The notes under the pieces are model-generated. The model did not search any database, was not told the origin of the DNA, and worked only from the letters and a program-made list of their open reading frames with translations. Source: Phragmites australis (lineage: Eukaryota > Streptophyta > Magnoliopsida > Poales > Poaceae). From it: a DNA stretch of 64,000 bases. The stretch spans positions 18,507,679 to 18,571,678 of the forward strand of contig NC_084944.1 of assembly GCF_958298935.1 (NCBI RefSeq), in the 5' to 3' direction. The translations under genes were made by a program, and so were the position numbers. Shown in pieces: positions 1 to 10,038 of this stretch; the first letter of the stretch is position 1, and the number at the start of each line of letters is the position of its first letter.

Positions 1-403
1 GGAGGCTCTGGTGGAGACCAAACGAAGGCTTCCATGGATGAGGTGGCGCTGCACTTGGCGGGCGGGGAATCATATTCACTGGCTGTCCCTTTGCTTGGCG
101 TGGCTGTTGTCAAGGATGCAGCATAACGCAATGGGGGCGACGCGGCTGACACCAGAACACACTGGGTGAGACATGGGTGGTGTGCCGATCAGGTTCGGGA
201 GCTCAGGAACGGGAGAAGCAAGACGTTGTCTTCAACTTCTGAGCTCCGTCGCAGTAATGAACGTACGGCACCTGCCCCTGGCACTAGTGGAGTGGCGGCT
301 ACGGATGAGGAGTCGCTAACTCGCGAAATGCGACTCACTGCCGCCAGGAACCTAGATGGCCCAGTTCTGAGCACACCGACGGGAAACGGCAACAAGGTAC
401 GGG

Positions 404-874
404 ATGTACGTTCCTACAGAAGGCAATACAGACAAGGTCACCTGCAAATATGCGTCATCGACATTGCATTACGCCACATCCATTTCGTCAATAGGTATGT
501 CTGTGGATACCTCTCTTTATATTTGTTCCTCCTCTAATGATCGCATCCTGACCAACATTTCAAATATTGGAGTAAAAATGGGTAGTAATGATGAGGATAT
601 ATTACCGTCCATAAAGATGCTTAATAACATGGAAAACGACAATGCGAAAGAGACATCCAAAAACACCAAACAAAGTAAGAGTAATAAAGAAGTTGTAGGA
701 ACGGCTGAAAGTAGTGCGGATGAGTCGGATTCAAATACATTTGGTTCACTATTATCCCACTTAACAAAAGAACAGTGTTTTCAGCCTGATGAACAGTGTT
801 TTCAGCAGAATCCCTTCTACTCGTTGGATCTTTTAGTCATCTCAGCAGATACTTTAAAAAATTATCCTCTATAA
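404..874 (+). pseudogene. Possible LINE ORF1 C-terminal fragment
   Basis: An open frame whose middle part (around 560-640) reads ISNIGVKMGSNDEDILPSIK. This resembles, from memory, the pattern near the end of ORF1 in grass L1 elements, where a short GxxxGxN block is followed by a run of small acidic segments. The rest is rich in Ser, Asn, Lys and Asp and carries no domain I recognise. Its place just upstream of a LINE endonuclease, on the same strand, supports the assignment. The upstream part (166-540) is open in two frames and may be 5' untranslated or frameshifted ORF1. An unrelated chance ORF is the main alternative. Confidence 0.45.
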
Positions 875-1197
875 CACTATTACAGTATCCCCTAACACTA
901 TTACAACATATCTTATTTTTTCTATCTACAACAGCTACCCTATTTCCTACATTCCATTACTCTAATATTTCTTTCGGACCCACAGTCATCATCTGTGAAC
1001 AGTATTGAGGGAGGAGAGAGGGGTTGCAAATTTGGAGGACGTGTTTCTCTCTCCGCTTCGCTGTATTGCCTGATATAGTTCATGCTGGAGAGCGAAACCG
1101 ATCTCCCCGATCGGCAAATGTTGGTGCTACAGGGTTTTGCGGGCACTGCAGCAGTAGAAAGCAATCTTGCTGGAGATGGCCTTAGTGTTCACAAATA

Positions 1198-2727
1198 ATT
1201 TTGGGGATGTTCTTTCATCTAATGATTTTGATTTGGACTAACTGAAAATAGAGTTGGAGATATGTGTTTGCTTGTCTTATGATGTGTAGATGATGGATGC
1301 AACTTGGCGGTCGATGGCGGGATGATCGAGGCTAAGCGGGGTATTTGGTGTCGATCAATCAAGGAGGTCAGGCGGAGTCAAGGGTGATTCTAGTTGTATA
1401 TGTAGAGGTCAAGCAAAGCATGGAAGATGGATATAGATAGCGTGTTGACAAAGTCAAGAGAAAAGGATACCGGTGCAAGTAACAAGGCGATCCGAGGGAT
1501 CAAAAACGGGAGAGACTTGCCGGTGGTCAAGGTTGCAAGACGAAGTACATGCGTCGACATCGGAGTGCTTGCTCAAGGTGTGAGTAAGTGGTGGTGAGTC
1601 ACGCTTTTAGAAGTGTGCAAGAGGTTTCGCGGTTTGGTCTCAAAACTATGGGAAGACTGGAGGTGTGCATGGCATCATCGTGAAGCTTGTATCGAGGCGA
1701 AGCTAAGTCATAAAAAAGCCACGGCCATCCGATGGATGGAGGAGAAAATGAACCAAAATACTCTCGGTGATAGGTAGGAGTATACTAAAGGGAAGAGTAT
1801 TTTGGGACCAAGAAAACTTGGCAGCCAAGGAAGCTCCTAAAAGCTATAAATAGAGGGGTAGGGTTGTTGGAAGAGGGTGAGCCAGCTATTTGAGAGCTTT
1901 GTGCTAGGATTTTAGAGGAGAGGGTGATGATTGCTTAGCCCATGTATAGGTGAGAGTTTTTGAGAGTGCAAAAATCTTGTAATCTGCTGAAAATAGGGTT
2001 GACCTCTGCAAGCAATAAAATTTATGTTTTCTCTTGTGATCGTGTTCACCTCCTTCTAGTTTTCCTCTATTGGTTCCTTTGTTAGTTTGCAAGTTTTTCG
2101 ATTCTCGGTTGCAATTTTCGTTTTCGTTATTGAGCTGAAATTTTCCACTAAGTTGGAGTCATTCTTCTCGTTGCTATAGGCATAAAATTCTTGTACTAAT
2201 GTACACAATTGTGTCTTGAATTCCCTTGCCTCTAAATCATCAACTTGGAGAATTTCTTCACCCGGTGTCCATCTCTTTGATCTTTGGGCTTTTCTTCCCA
2301 AGTTTCAATCTTTGTGTGGGGATTACTCTTGGAATGGTTTGCAATGGAACCTAGTGTTCAATCCCATCCATGAGACCCACGTTTGATTGGATCCCAAGTT
2401 TGGATTTTGGATTTTTGAGCTACTATTTTTCCTCCATTCGGAACTTCTGAAACGAAGTCAAAACTTCCGGATTAGTTCAAATTTCCATCCTGAAGCACTT
2501 CATCCGGTTTCTATCCGGAACTTTCAATAGGCCAAAACTTTTGGATCCAACTCGGAATATCCGGGTTAGTCTGTTCCCGCTGTTTTTTTTTTTTGCATTT
2601 TGTGTTGCGCTTTGTTGTGATCTATTGAGGTACATTGGGTGTCAAAATAGGAGAAGGTCATCAAGTTTGGCAAGAAATTTGTGTGACGCCTATTCACCCC
2701 CCTCTAGTCGCTGTTCTCGGTCCTACG
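1198..2727 (+). mobile_element. 5'-truncated copia LTR of the TGAGAAACCAAG family
   Basis: This matches the LTRs at 25887-27709, 29955-31559 (minus), 41750-48473 and 56703-58482 through most of its length. Shared landmarks are a TATAAATA box at 1845-1852, the downstream phrase AATCTGC, and the end block with CCCCTCTAGTCGCTG and TCCTACG, where the canonical end is TCCTACA. The first roughly 300 bases seen in the complete copies are missing, so no target duplication can be read. It lies between LINE ORF1 and the endonuclease, whose reading frame starts only a few bases after the LTR end, so the LTR entered the LINE. The left limit is approximate. Confidence 0.75.
1845..1852 (+). promoter_or_regulatory. 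TATA box of the copia LTR
   Basis: TATAAATA followed by GAGGGG. The same box lies at equivalent positions in the other LTRs of the family (27016-27023, 47608-47615, 57616-57623, and 30799-30806 on minus), which marks the U3/R transcription start region. Confidence 0.7.
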
Positions 2728-2731
2728 AGTC

Positions 2732-3245
2732 TTTATTGCTCTACTGGAGACGGGGAAAAGTGAGGCAGATGCTGGTTTGCTCGATCGTCTCTCTAGTGGA
2801 ATGGACTTAGATTGGCACTGCCTACCCCCTTGTGGTAAGCTTGGTGGTATCATGGCTGGGGTGAATTTGGCCACTTAGGAGATTATTCATATTTTGGATG
2901 CTGATTTTTCAATTAAATTCCATCTCCGAAACAAGGCGGACTCTTTTAAGTAGACAGTTATAGCAGTGAACGGACCAGCTCAAAACTATCTAAAACTTGT
3001 TAGCACCTGTCGTAATAACCCTTATCCCTTGCTGATTGGGGACTTTAACATCCTAAGGTTTAGGCGGGAAAAACCAACGATAGATTCTCAAACCGATGGC
3101 CATCCCTGTTCAATGTTGTAATTGATAGCTTGGATCTAAGGGAAATAGATATAATTGGCCGCCAATACACTTGGTAAAATAACCATAAAAAACCCACTTT
3201 CGAGAAACTGGATCTAGTGTTACTGTCCACAGAATGGGAACTAAA
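2732..3245 (+). pseudogene. LINE ORF2 endonuclease domain (degenerate)
   Basis: One frame reads FIALLETGKSEADAGLLDR, then a GGIMAGVN block, an FHLRNKADSF block and, near 3040, PLLIGDFNILR. GDFN is a conserved catalytic motif of AP-type LINE endonucleases, which nick the target DNA. Further on, GRQYTW and FEKLDLVL correspond to the last endonuclease motifs. In-frame stops follow GVNLAT, ADSFK and QYTW, so the domain is dead. The N-terminal start of ORF2 was displaced by the LTR that ends at 2727. Confidence 0.75.
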
Positions 3246-3489
3246 AAAACCCAATTGTCACCGTCTAAGCTCTGCAAAGGACGAAGGTTTCAGATGACAC
3301 TCCTATCCTCCTTAATACCGGGGACTCGATCCCTCAAGGCAATCACAGACCATTTAAGCTAGAACTGGGATGGCTAGCTCGTGAAGGGTTTGTGGATCGA
3401 GTAAAGGAGGTATGGAATAGAACAAATAAAGGACAAACACCAATTCAAAAATGGATAAATAAACTTAGTGCTTTGAGACATCATCTCAA

Positions 3490-5220
3490 AGGATGGCTGC
3501 CCACACTAGTGGAACCTACAAGCAACAAAAGAGAGAGCTTCTGGAGATCATAGACATCCTTGACAAAGCTTTAGAGTCAAGGAACTTATCTGAATCTGAG
3601 CTTCTTCAAAAGAACCAAACCAATGAAAAGTTCGTCAAACTCCTACGGGAAGAGGAGACAAAATGGTATCAAAGAGAAAAAGTCAATCAAATCCTTCACG
3701 GAGATAATAACACGTGTTATTTCCATATGATAGCTAATGGAAAGCATAGAAAGCAAAGAATATTCTGCTTGGAGCAGGATGAAGAAATAATAGAGGGTGA
3801 AATCCAGTTAAAGAAATACATAACAAAATACTATAAAGATTTATTCGGTCCACCTGAGATGAACCACTTCTTTATGAGAGAATCATGGACATAGGATATA
3901 TCACAGGTAACATAGGCCGAAAATGAAATTCTCACAGCCCATTTCACAGAGAAGGAGGTTTGGGACGCAGTGTTCCAAATAGAACATAACAAAGCCCCCG
4001 GCCTTGATGGTTTTCCGGTGGAGTTTTACCAGACGTTCTGGGATGTTATCAAGGAGGACTTGATGATATTGTTCCATGAGCTGCATTATGGAGACCTTCC
4101 ACTGTACAACCTATTGAATGTTAGCTTCAAGGTATTCACAAAAGTGGCAACCAATCGCATAAATAGCATAGCGGATCATATAATCAGACCCATCCAAGCA
4201 ACTTTTATATGTGGTTGTAATATCCTAGAAGGGGTCGTAATTCTACATGAATCTATCCATGAACTCCATCGAAAGAAGTTAAATGGGGTCGTACTTAAAA
4301 TTGATTTTGAGAAAGCTTATGACAAAGTCAAATAGCCTTATAGTACCTTTGAATGAAAGTTTTCTCACCGAAATGATGCTCTTGGGTGGAACAATTCATA
4401 TCTAGGGGAAATGTAGCTATCAAAGTTAATGATTCGACTAGACGATACTTCCAAACTAAAAAAGGATCACGCCAAGTAGATCCCTTATCGCCTATTTTAT
4501 TGAACATTGTCACGGACATGTTAGCAACCCTAATCAAGAGAGCAAAAAACACTAGTCAGGTAAAGGGAATAGTGCCTCACCTTGTCCAAGAGGGTCTATC
4601 TATTATCCAATACGCTGACAACACAATCCTCTTCATGGAACATGATCTAGAAAAGGCCAGAAATTTGAAGCTCTTGCTATGTGCATTCGAACAATTATCT
4701 GGTCTAAAGATCAACTTTCATAAGAGCAAATTGTTCTGCTTCGGTGATATGATAGATAGCGTGATTCAATACGAAGAATTATTTGGATGCATTAAGGGAA
4801 AGTTCCCTCTACGCTATTAGGCCATTCCAATACTATCGCAAACTTTGAAACTCGGACTGGAAAGGAGTGGAGGAGAGGTTTGAAAAGAGACTGAGTAGTT
4901 GGATAGGCAAGTATTTATCGTTAGGAGGTAGACTTGTCCTTCTGAACTCAGTTCTCAATAGCCTATCAACATACATGATGTCCTTCTTCCTAATTCCTCG
5001 AAGGGTTCTTAAAAGACTAGATTACTTCTATTCCAGATTCTACTGGCAAAGTGACAGTCATAAAAAGAAATATCATCTAGCGAAATGGAGTGTCCTATGC
5101 CAACCTAAAGATCAGGGGGGATTAGGGATACAAGACCTCGATGCTCAAAACAACGCACTTCTATGTAAATGGTTATTTAAATTAGTATTCGAGGATAGGG
5201 TTTGGCAGAGCCTTATTTGA
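3490..5220 (+). pseudogene. LINE ORF2 reverse transcriptase (degenerate)
   Basis: Three ORFs (3493-3894, 3970-4335, 4386-4820) and a fourth at 4867-5220 cover the linker, fingers, palm and thumb of an L1 reverse transcriptase, the enzyme that copies element RNA into DNA at the nicked target. Visible motifs are NKAPGLDGFPVEFYQ, the palm A block KIDFEKAYD, the B block GSRQVDPLSPIL and the C block YADN at 4611-4622. In active enzymes the C block is YADD, so one catalytic Asp is lost. The C-terminal blocks GGRLVLLNSVL and PKDQGGLGI are typical of the plant L1 group. Stops and frameshifts separate the ORFs. Confidence 0.85.
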
Positions 5221-5579
5221 AATAAATACTTGGGTTCAAAACCGCTATCACAAGTCAACTGTAAAGCTGGAGATTCTCATTTTTGGGCAGGATTGATGAA
5301 GGTGAATTGACATTTATTTCCCTTCGGTGCCTTTATCATTAAAGATGGCTCACAAATCAGATTTTGGAAAGATATTTGGCTGGGTAATTCGTCTCTAAGC
5401 AACCAATATTCTTACCTATATAACATTGCTCGTAACAAACAAGACATAGTAGCCAATGTTCTACAATTCTTTCCACCAAATATTGCTTTCTGCTGGGACC
5501 TGAGCGGACCTAAATTGGTAGCATGAAACGATTTACTTCCTCGCCTTATCAACATCAATCTAACACAAGAACTCAACGA

Positions 5580-6158
5580 ATTTTGATGGAAGTTGAACAA
5601 ATTTGAAAAATTCTCAGTGCAGTCACTTTACCGGGCACTTATAAATAATGAAGAACCAAGAAGAAACAAGAAAGTATGAATGACAAAGATATCGTTAAAA
5701 ATAAAAAACTTCCTTTAGTACCTTCGCAAAGGGGTTCTTCTAACAAAGGATAATCTCTTCAAGAGACAATGGCAAGGTAGTCAAAAATATTGTTTTTGTC
5801 AAAAAATGAGACGATTAAGCATATCTTTTTTTATTGCCATTTTACGAGGTTTGCATGGTTTATCATTCAAGTGGCTTCTAACCTATACCCACTTAGAAAT
5901 GTTCCAAATATATTTGGCAACTAGCTTGGTGGGATTAATAGGCAATGGAAAGCCAAAATAATGGTAGTGACGGCTGCATTTTGTTGGTCGTTGTGGCTAT
6001 GTAGAAATGATATTGTGTTTAATAAGAGAAAAATTAACTCTCCTTGCTTTTTTGTGGTTGTGTGCATCCGAGCTATGCAAAAGTCGAAAGTGAACTCTTA
6101 TTTGCTTGTATCACAATGATGTAACGATAAGAGTCAATAAAGCTTTTTTTATTGAGAA
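5580..6158 (+). pseudogene. LINE zf-RVT-like C-terminal region and 3' end
   Basis: Frameshifted translation gives FSVQSLYRALIN, then TKDNLFKRQWQG, and then CFCQ with ETIKHIFFYCHF around 5790-5850. These follow the zf-RVT pattern (paired Cys, then an H..FF.C.F block) found after the reverse transcriptase in plant L1 elements. The 3' end is placed at the T run after GTCAATAAAGC near 6158, where sequence shared with the receptor-kinase upstream copies begins. No convincing poly(A) tail or target duplication is seen. Confidence 0.6.
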
Positions 6159-7070
6159 AAGTCTATCAAACTAAAAAACTGTTTCAAGTTAAAAGAATGA
6201 CATGTGATCGAAGGAGAGTGCGTACTTCCACGAGATATGACCTGTGTGAAAGAGATGCCACTTGATTGTAGAAAGGCTTTGAATTCCAAAACTTGTTTCC
6301 TAGTCATGTGGTTCATAGATCGTCTTGTCACAAACTCATTCTTTTCCGCTGGCCACATGCCCACATGACTCCTAAGAAGATTTACCAGCCAAGGCTTGTA
6401 TTGAGCAAACTCATGTGAAATTCAGTCTACTCTCGACCCAATGAAATCATCGAAAAGAAAAGAAAAACATATTGGAAAGAAGCATCAACAACATAAAGAT
6501 ATCGGCTCTGTGACAATTTTAATGAGTCAGAAATATAATAGAAAATTAGACCAGTGGTCTGCTGATTTCAAATTTTAAAACACAGCAATACGCAAGACAG
6601 AGGCAGAAGCGATAATAATATGGCTTTGCATAATTGCATACTCACAATTGTTCGAATAAATACAAAAGAATGTGGATGTCCGTGCATCAACACTGAAATC
6701 TTCACCTTTAACCACCAATAGAATTGTGTGACAGTAATTGACAGCATGTGCCGAGCAAGTCGCTCAGCTAACATTTCGTTCGATCTTTCCTTAAAAGGGA
6801 AACAAATAGCTCTGGTTTTTTGTAGAGAGTAACTGAAGACAAGCTACTTTCAGTTTCTCCACTAATTTCTGTAACTGAAGCAATTACAGCTTACCAGTCG
6901 AAATACTATCAAATCAATCAAGAAGATACCATCAAATAAGAAAAAGGGGTTTGACTTAAGATATCAATTCACCGCAAAAGTTCTAGATGGGAATGGCTTA
7001 AGATATCTTTAGCTGCTGTCACTGTGTGCCGTTCTACACAAGGCAAGAGGGGAGAATACAAAAGGCAGAG
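6159..7070 (+). repeat. Receptor-kinase upstream region, copy A
   Basis: This stretch is a diverged copy of 7680-9675 (copy B, once its solo LTR is removed). Shared blocks include GTTAAAA..GA..TGTGATC, AAGAGATGCC, TTTGAATTCCA, CACAAA..ACTCATT, TTACAGC...AGTCGAAATAC and CATCAAATAAGAAAAA. Copy C (about 39900-41600) shares a weaker set, best just before the common ATG. I read these as duplicated promoter and 5' regions of one receptor-kinase gene family. No coding sequence is supported inside it. Confidence 0.65.
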
Positions 7071-7440
7071 ATGGCGGCAATGGAGAAGACCCTCTAGGCA
7101 GTCTTGACCTTTATGACGACTGTAACACTCGTAGTGAACTGTTCCGATCCTGAAGAGTCCTCAAGCAATGGATAACGTTGAGAGGAACACCCTGCTCATG
7201 TAATCACAGCTCCCTAGTCTCCACCAAATTACTACAAAATATATATATTAACCTCCACAACAACAGTCTCCATGGCACCATCCCAGCCAACATTGCGATC
7301 AATTGGCTTACTGGACAAATACCACACGAGATTGGTCGTCTGCAGAGTCTCAGCATCCATGTCCTCTCCTTCAACAACCTCACAGGCCACATCCCTTCAT
7401 CCTTGGGTAACCTGACAATGTTAGATGATATTATCATTCA
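7071..7440 (+). pseudogene. MIK2-like LRR receptor kinase fragment, copy A
   Basis: A broken N-terminal piece of an LRR receptor-like kinase. It opens with a nine-codon frame (7071-7097) shared in position with copy B. From about 7178 it encodes remains of the Cys-pair LRR cap (GTPCSCNHSS) and then leucine-rich repeats: INLHNNSLHGTIP, WLTGQIPHEIGRLQSL and FNNLTGHIPSSLGNLTML. This wording is characteristic of the MIK2-like (LRR-RLK XII-type) family, plasma-membrane receptors with an LRR ectodomain and an intracellular kinase. The signal peptide, most repeats, transmembrane segment and kinase are absent. The LRR similarity stops near 7440, and the 74-residue open stretch after it (7443-7667) is not recognised. 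Confidence 0.75.
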
Positions 7441-7442
7441 CC

Positions 7443-7679
7443 ATGGATATTCCCATGGAGACTCTTGATGAAAATCATGAGAGGGAATTCTGGATGGCTA
7501 TGACAGTGTTTGTCAGATGCGTCCTTAGCGTTCTTTCTTACAAGTTTTGCGATGTAAATAAATGCACCAAAGATACTGTGAAAATGGTAGGGGCACTCGA
7601 ACATAATTCCAAATGGACGCGCTTGACTTCGCTGATATTCTCATCCAACTTGTCATCTCAATCGTAGACATTAAAACAA
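7443..7679 (+). other. Unrecognised spacer with short ORF
   Basis: A 74-codon open frame begins MDIPMETLDENHEREFW and ends at 7667. It has no motif I recognise, no counterpart in copies B or C, and no coding context. It separates the end of LRR copy A from the start of upstream copy B, so it is probably a transposon remnant or chance ORF. Confidence 0.3.
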
Positions 7680-9675
7680 CATTGGAGAAACTTCGTTTGA
7701 TTTTACAACTGCTTCAGGTTAAAAAAAGAGACCTGTGATCAAAGCAGTGCCACTTGATTTCACAAGTGACTACATGGAAATTAATGTCTTCAATCGAGGC
7801 TGTGTTGGAAGAGATGCCGCTAGCTTGTACAGAACAGAGCCTTTGAATTCCACTACTTTCTGCTAGCAAATGGTTCCCAAATCACAAAGTCACTAACTCA
7901 TTTTTCGTCCTGTTAACATGACTTCCAAGAAGACGTACTAACCAGGATTGGTATCGTATTGACCAAAACTCACGTGTGGAATTTGAAATTCGGTATCAAC
8001 ACGCCATAATTATTGAAAGAATTGAGTGGACATCAGCATCAATAACCAAGAGAAAGCAGTCCCAATGAAAATAATTGAAAGAGCTAATATTAATCAGTCG
8101 GTACATAATGAGAAGTCAGGTCAGTGGTTCTCTGGTTCCATTTTCAGCACAGAACTACCCACAAAGAAAAGCAGAAATGATAACGATATGGCTGTGAACT
8201 CAGAAAAAACTTTTACATACAGAAAAGTTGCATTTCGATGCATAAACAATGAGAAATTTATCTCTTTCACTAATAGGATTCTGGTACAGTTTGCTCCACA
8301 ATTGTGTTGATAACAAGATTTGACATTTATAGTGGTCGTTGCAGTGATGACCGGTTTAATGGGATATTGTTGGATCTGATCGAATGCGTGGGAGTGGTCG
8401 AACCGAGCAGGTGGTCTTTGACCAGGTGATCTTCGAGCAAGTGATCTCCGGCTATGGTTATCCCAGAGCAGGTGATCTCCGGCTATGGTTAGCTCTGACT
8501 AGGTGATCTTCGAGCAGGTGGTCTCTGTCTAAGGTGGTATTTGGCTAAGGTGGTCTCTGATAAGGTGATCTTCGAGTAGGCAGGTAACGAACCGAGCAGT
8601 GACTATTCGAATTCGAGCACATGGTCTCCAAGGAATGGTCAAATTGGGAAGCTGGTCGAGTCAACATTGACCGGTCGAATTCAAGCACATGATCGAACTG
8701 AGCAGCTGGTCTCTAAGCAGGTGGAAGGACCGGTCGGATTCGAGCACATGGATACATAGAGCAATCGGTCTCTAAGCAAGTGGTTAGACCGAGCAGGAGA
8801 TACACGAGCAAATGTTCGGATCGAGTAGGTAGTCGAATCCAAGAAGGACGAACTGCAATAAAAGATACTCGGGTAGATGTACGGGAATTTACGTAGTTGA
8901 ATAGGAAAGATATGTTAGTTATAGAAAGTTTGGAGATTAGATGGCATAACCGAATCATATCTGTAAGTCTTATTCAGTTTGAATTAGGAGTCCTAATCTT
9001 TTATGGCTAAGACATGCCGCCCTTTAAATATAAGAGGATCCTGACCGATTGAGAGACATCATCCAATCGATCAAACACAATCTACATTACCTTTTATTTT
9101 TATTTCTTGTGCCTAGTTCCTTTAGTCCGTTCTCTTTTCCAATCTGCATCGCTACATGTTCTTGATCTCAACGACCAAGGACAAGCCGCCGGCCATCCGC
9201 GCTTCGACGGAGTCCCTCCCGAGCGTGGGTGACGACGAAGATCCAACGACATAGCGCCACGACCAGGGTATCTTGGGTGTTGCTCACCGGATATTACACA
9301 CGAGGTGCTCAGTGTTTGGTGCAGTATCTTTTCGCGTCAACAAATTGACTGTTGCATCACCAGTCCACCAGATGATATTTTGTTCAATGTTTCCTGAAAA
9401 GGTTTCTACTAGAACACTTCCGTTCGCAAAGAATGACTTAGCTGCATCCAATTGTTCCATACATTGTTGTAGCTGAAGTGATTATTGCAGCTTTCAAGTC
9501 GAAATACACCAGAAATATTATCAAACCAATCGACACCATCAAATAAGAAAAAAGGCTTCTGCAATGTTCAATAGTTCTAGATGGGGAATACAACATATAG
9601 AAGATCAATACAACAGCAACAGCTGTCAGAGTGTGTCTTTTTCCCAGGAAAGAGGGTAAAAAAAGAGAGGCAGAG
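7680..9675 (+). repeat. Receptor-kinase upstream region, copy B (with solo LTR inside)
   Basis: A tandem paralogue of 6159-7070. The duplicated blocks run from about 7690 to 8304 and resume at 9348 after a 1.04 kb solo LTR. The last 200 bases before 9676 match copy A closely (AACAGC..CAGCTGTCA..GTGTG, GGCAGAGATGGCG). The small ORF at 8026-8310 has no counterpart in copy A and looks spurious. Confidence 0.65.
8305..9342 (+). mobile_element. Solo LTR with 5-bp target duplication AATTG
   Basis: A 1,038-bp TGTTGA...TCAACA segment flanked by exact AATTG copies at 8300-8304 and 9343-9347. No internal region follows, so it is a solo LTR left by LTR-LTR recombination. It belongs to the same family as the 3' LTR at 12871-15565: both share the AAGATTTG.CAT start, the AGGTGATCT-rich middle, CCGCCCTTTAAATA, and the ACACGAG.TGCTCA end. 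The middle (about 8390-8830) is a degenerate short-period repeat of AGGTGATCTTCGAGCA-like units. Confidence 0.9.
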
Positions 9676-10038
9676 ATGGCGACATTGGAGAAGACTAACT
9701 AGGCAGCCCTGACCTTTGTGACGGCATGGAGGCATCTCACTGAAGTCTCAAAAGATGGCCCTTCTTAATTGGAAGTTCACACTCTGGAACTCGCCGATGC
9801 AAATGACCTCCTGGGCTCCTGGACCGGCATCATGTGTAGTACCGTTCACCACGGCCGGCGCATGCCGTGGGTCGTGACCGGCATTTCTCTTCAGAATGCC
9901 GACATCCATGGCCAGCTCGGTGAGCTCAACTTCTCAGGTCTACCAATTCTCACATATATTAACCTCCACAACAACAGTCTCCATGGAACCATCCTTGATT
10001 CTTTCGGGAACCTACAAAACATCCAATTACTGCACATG
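9676..10038 (+). pseudogene. MIK2-like LRR receptor kinase, copy B, N-terminal fragment
   Basis: From about 9733 one frame gives ISLKSQKMALLNWKFTL, the conserved start of the MIK2-like ectodomain. After a frameshift it continues SWTGIMCSTVHHGRRMPWVV (cap with the conserved Cys), then GQLGELNFSGLP, INLHNNSLHGTI and FGNLQNIQLLHMH. The signal peptide is missing: only about 50 bases separate the shared upstream ATG (9676) from the ectodomain. The coding similarity stops abruptly at 10038 where an LTR-element interior begins. The piece 16286-17231 is probably the C-terminal half of this same gene, on the far side of that element. Confidence 0.8.

Larger units (their letters stand above)
1..6158 (+). 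mobile_element. Decayed L1-type LINE, interrupted by a copia LTR
   Basis: A non-LTR retrotransposon of the plant L1 type, probably entering from beyond the left edge. In order it shows a possible ORF1 tail (about 540-870), an AP-endonuclease (about 2732-3245), a reverse transcriptase (about 3490-5220) and a zf-RVT-like C-terminal zinc motif (about 5580-5860). It ends near 6158 at AATAAAGC followed by a T run. A copia LTR (about 1198-2727) sits between ORF1 and the endonuclease. Each domain is spread over short ORFs with in-frame stops, and the polymerase motif reads YADN instead of YADD, so it cannot be active. Domain order and motifs are visible; the 5' limit is unknown, and no target duplication was found. 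Confidence 0.8.

Noticed and set aside
8026..8310. 94-codon ORF before the solo LTR
   Set aside because: Lies in upstream copy B, but the paralogous copy A has no corresponding frame, so it is not conserved as coding.
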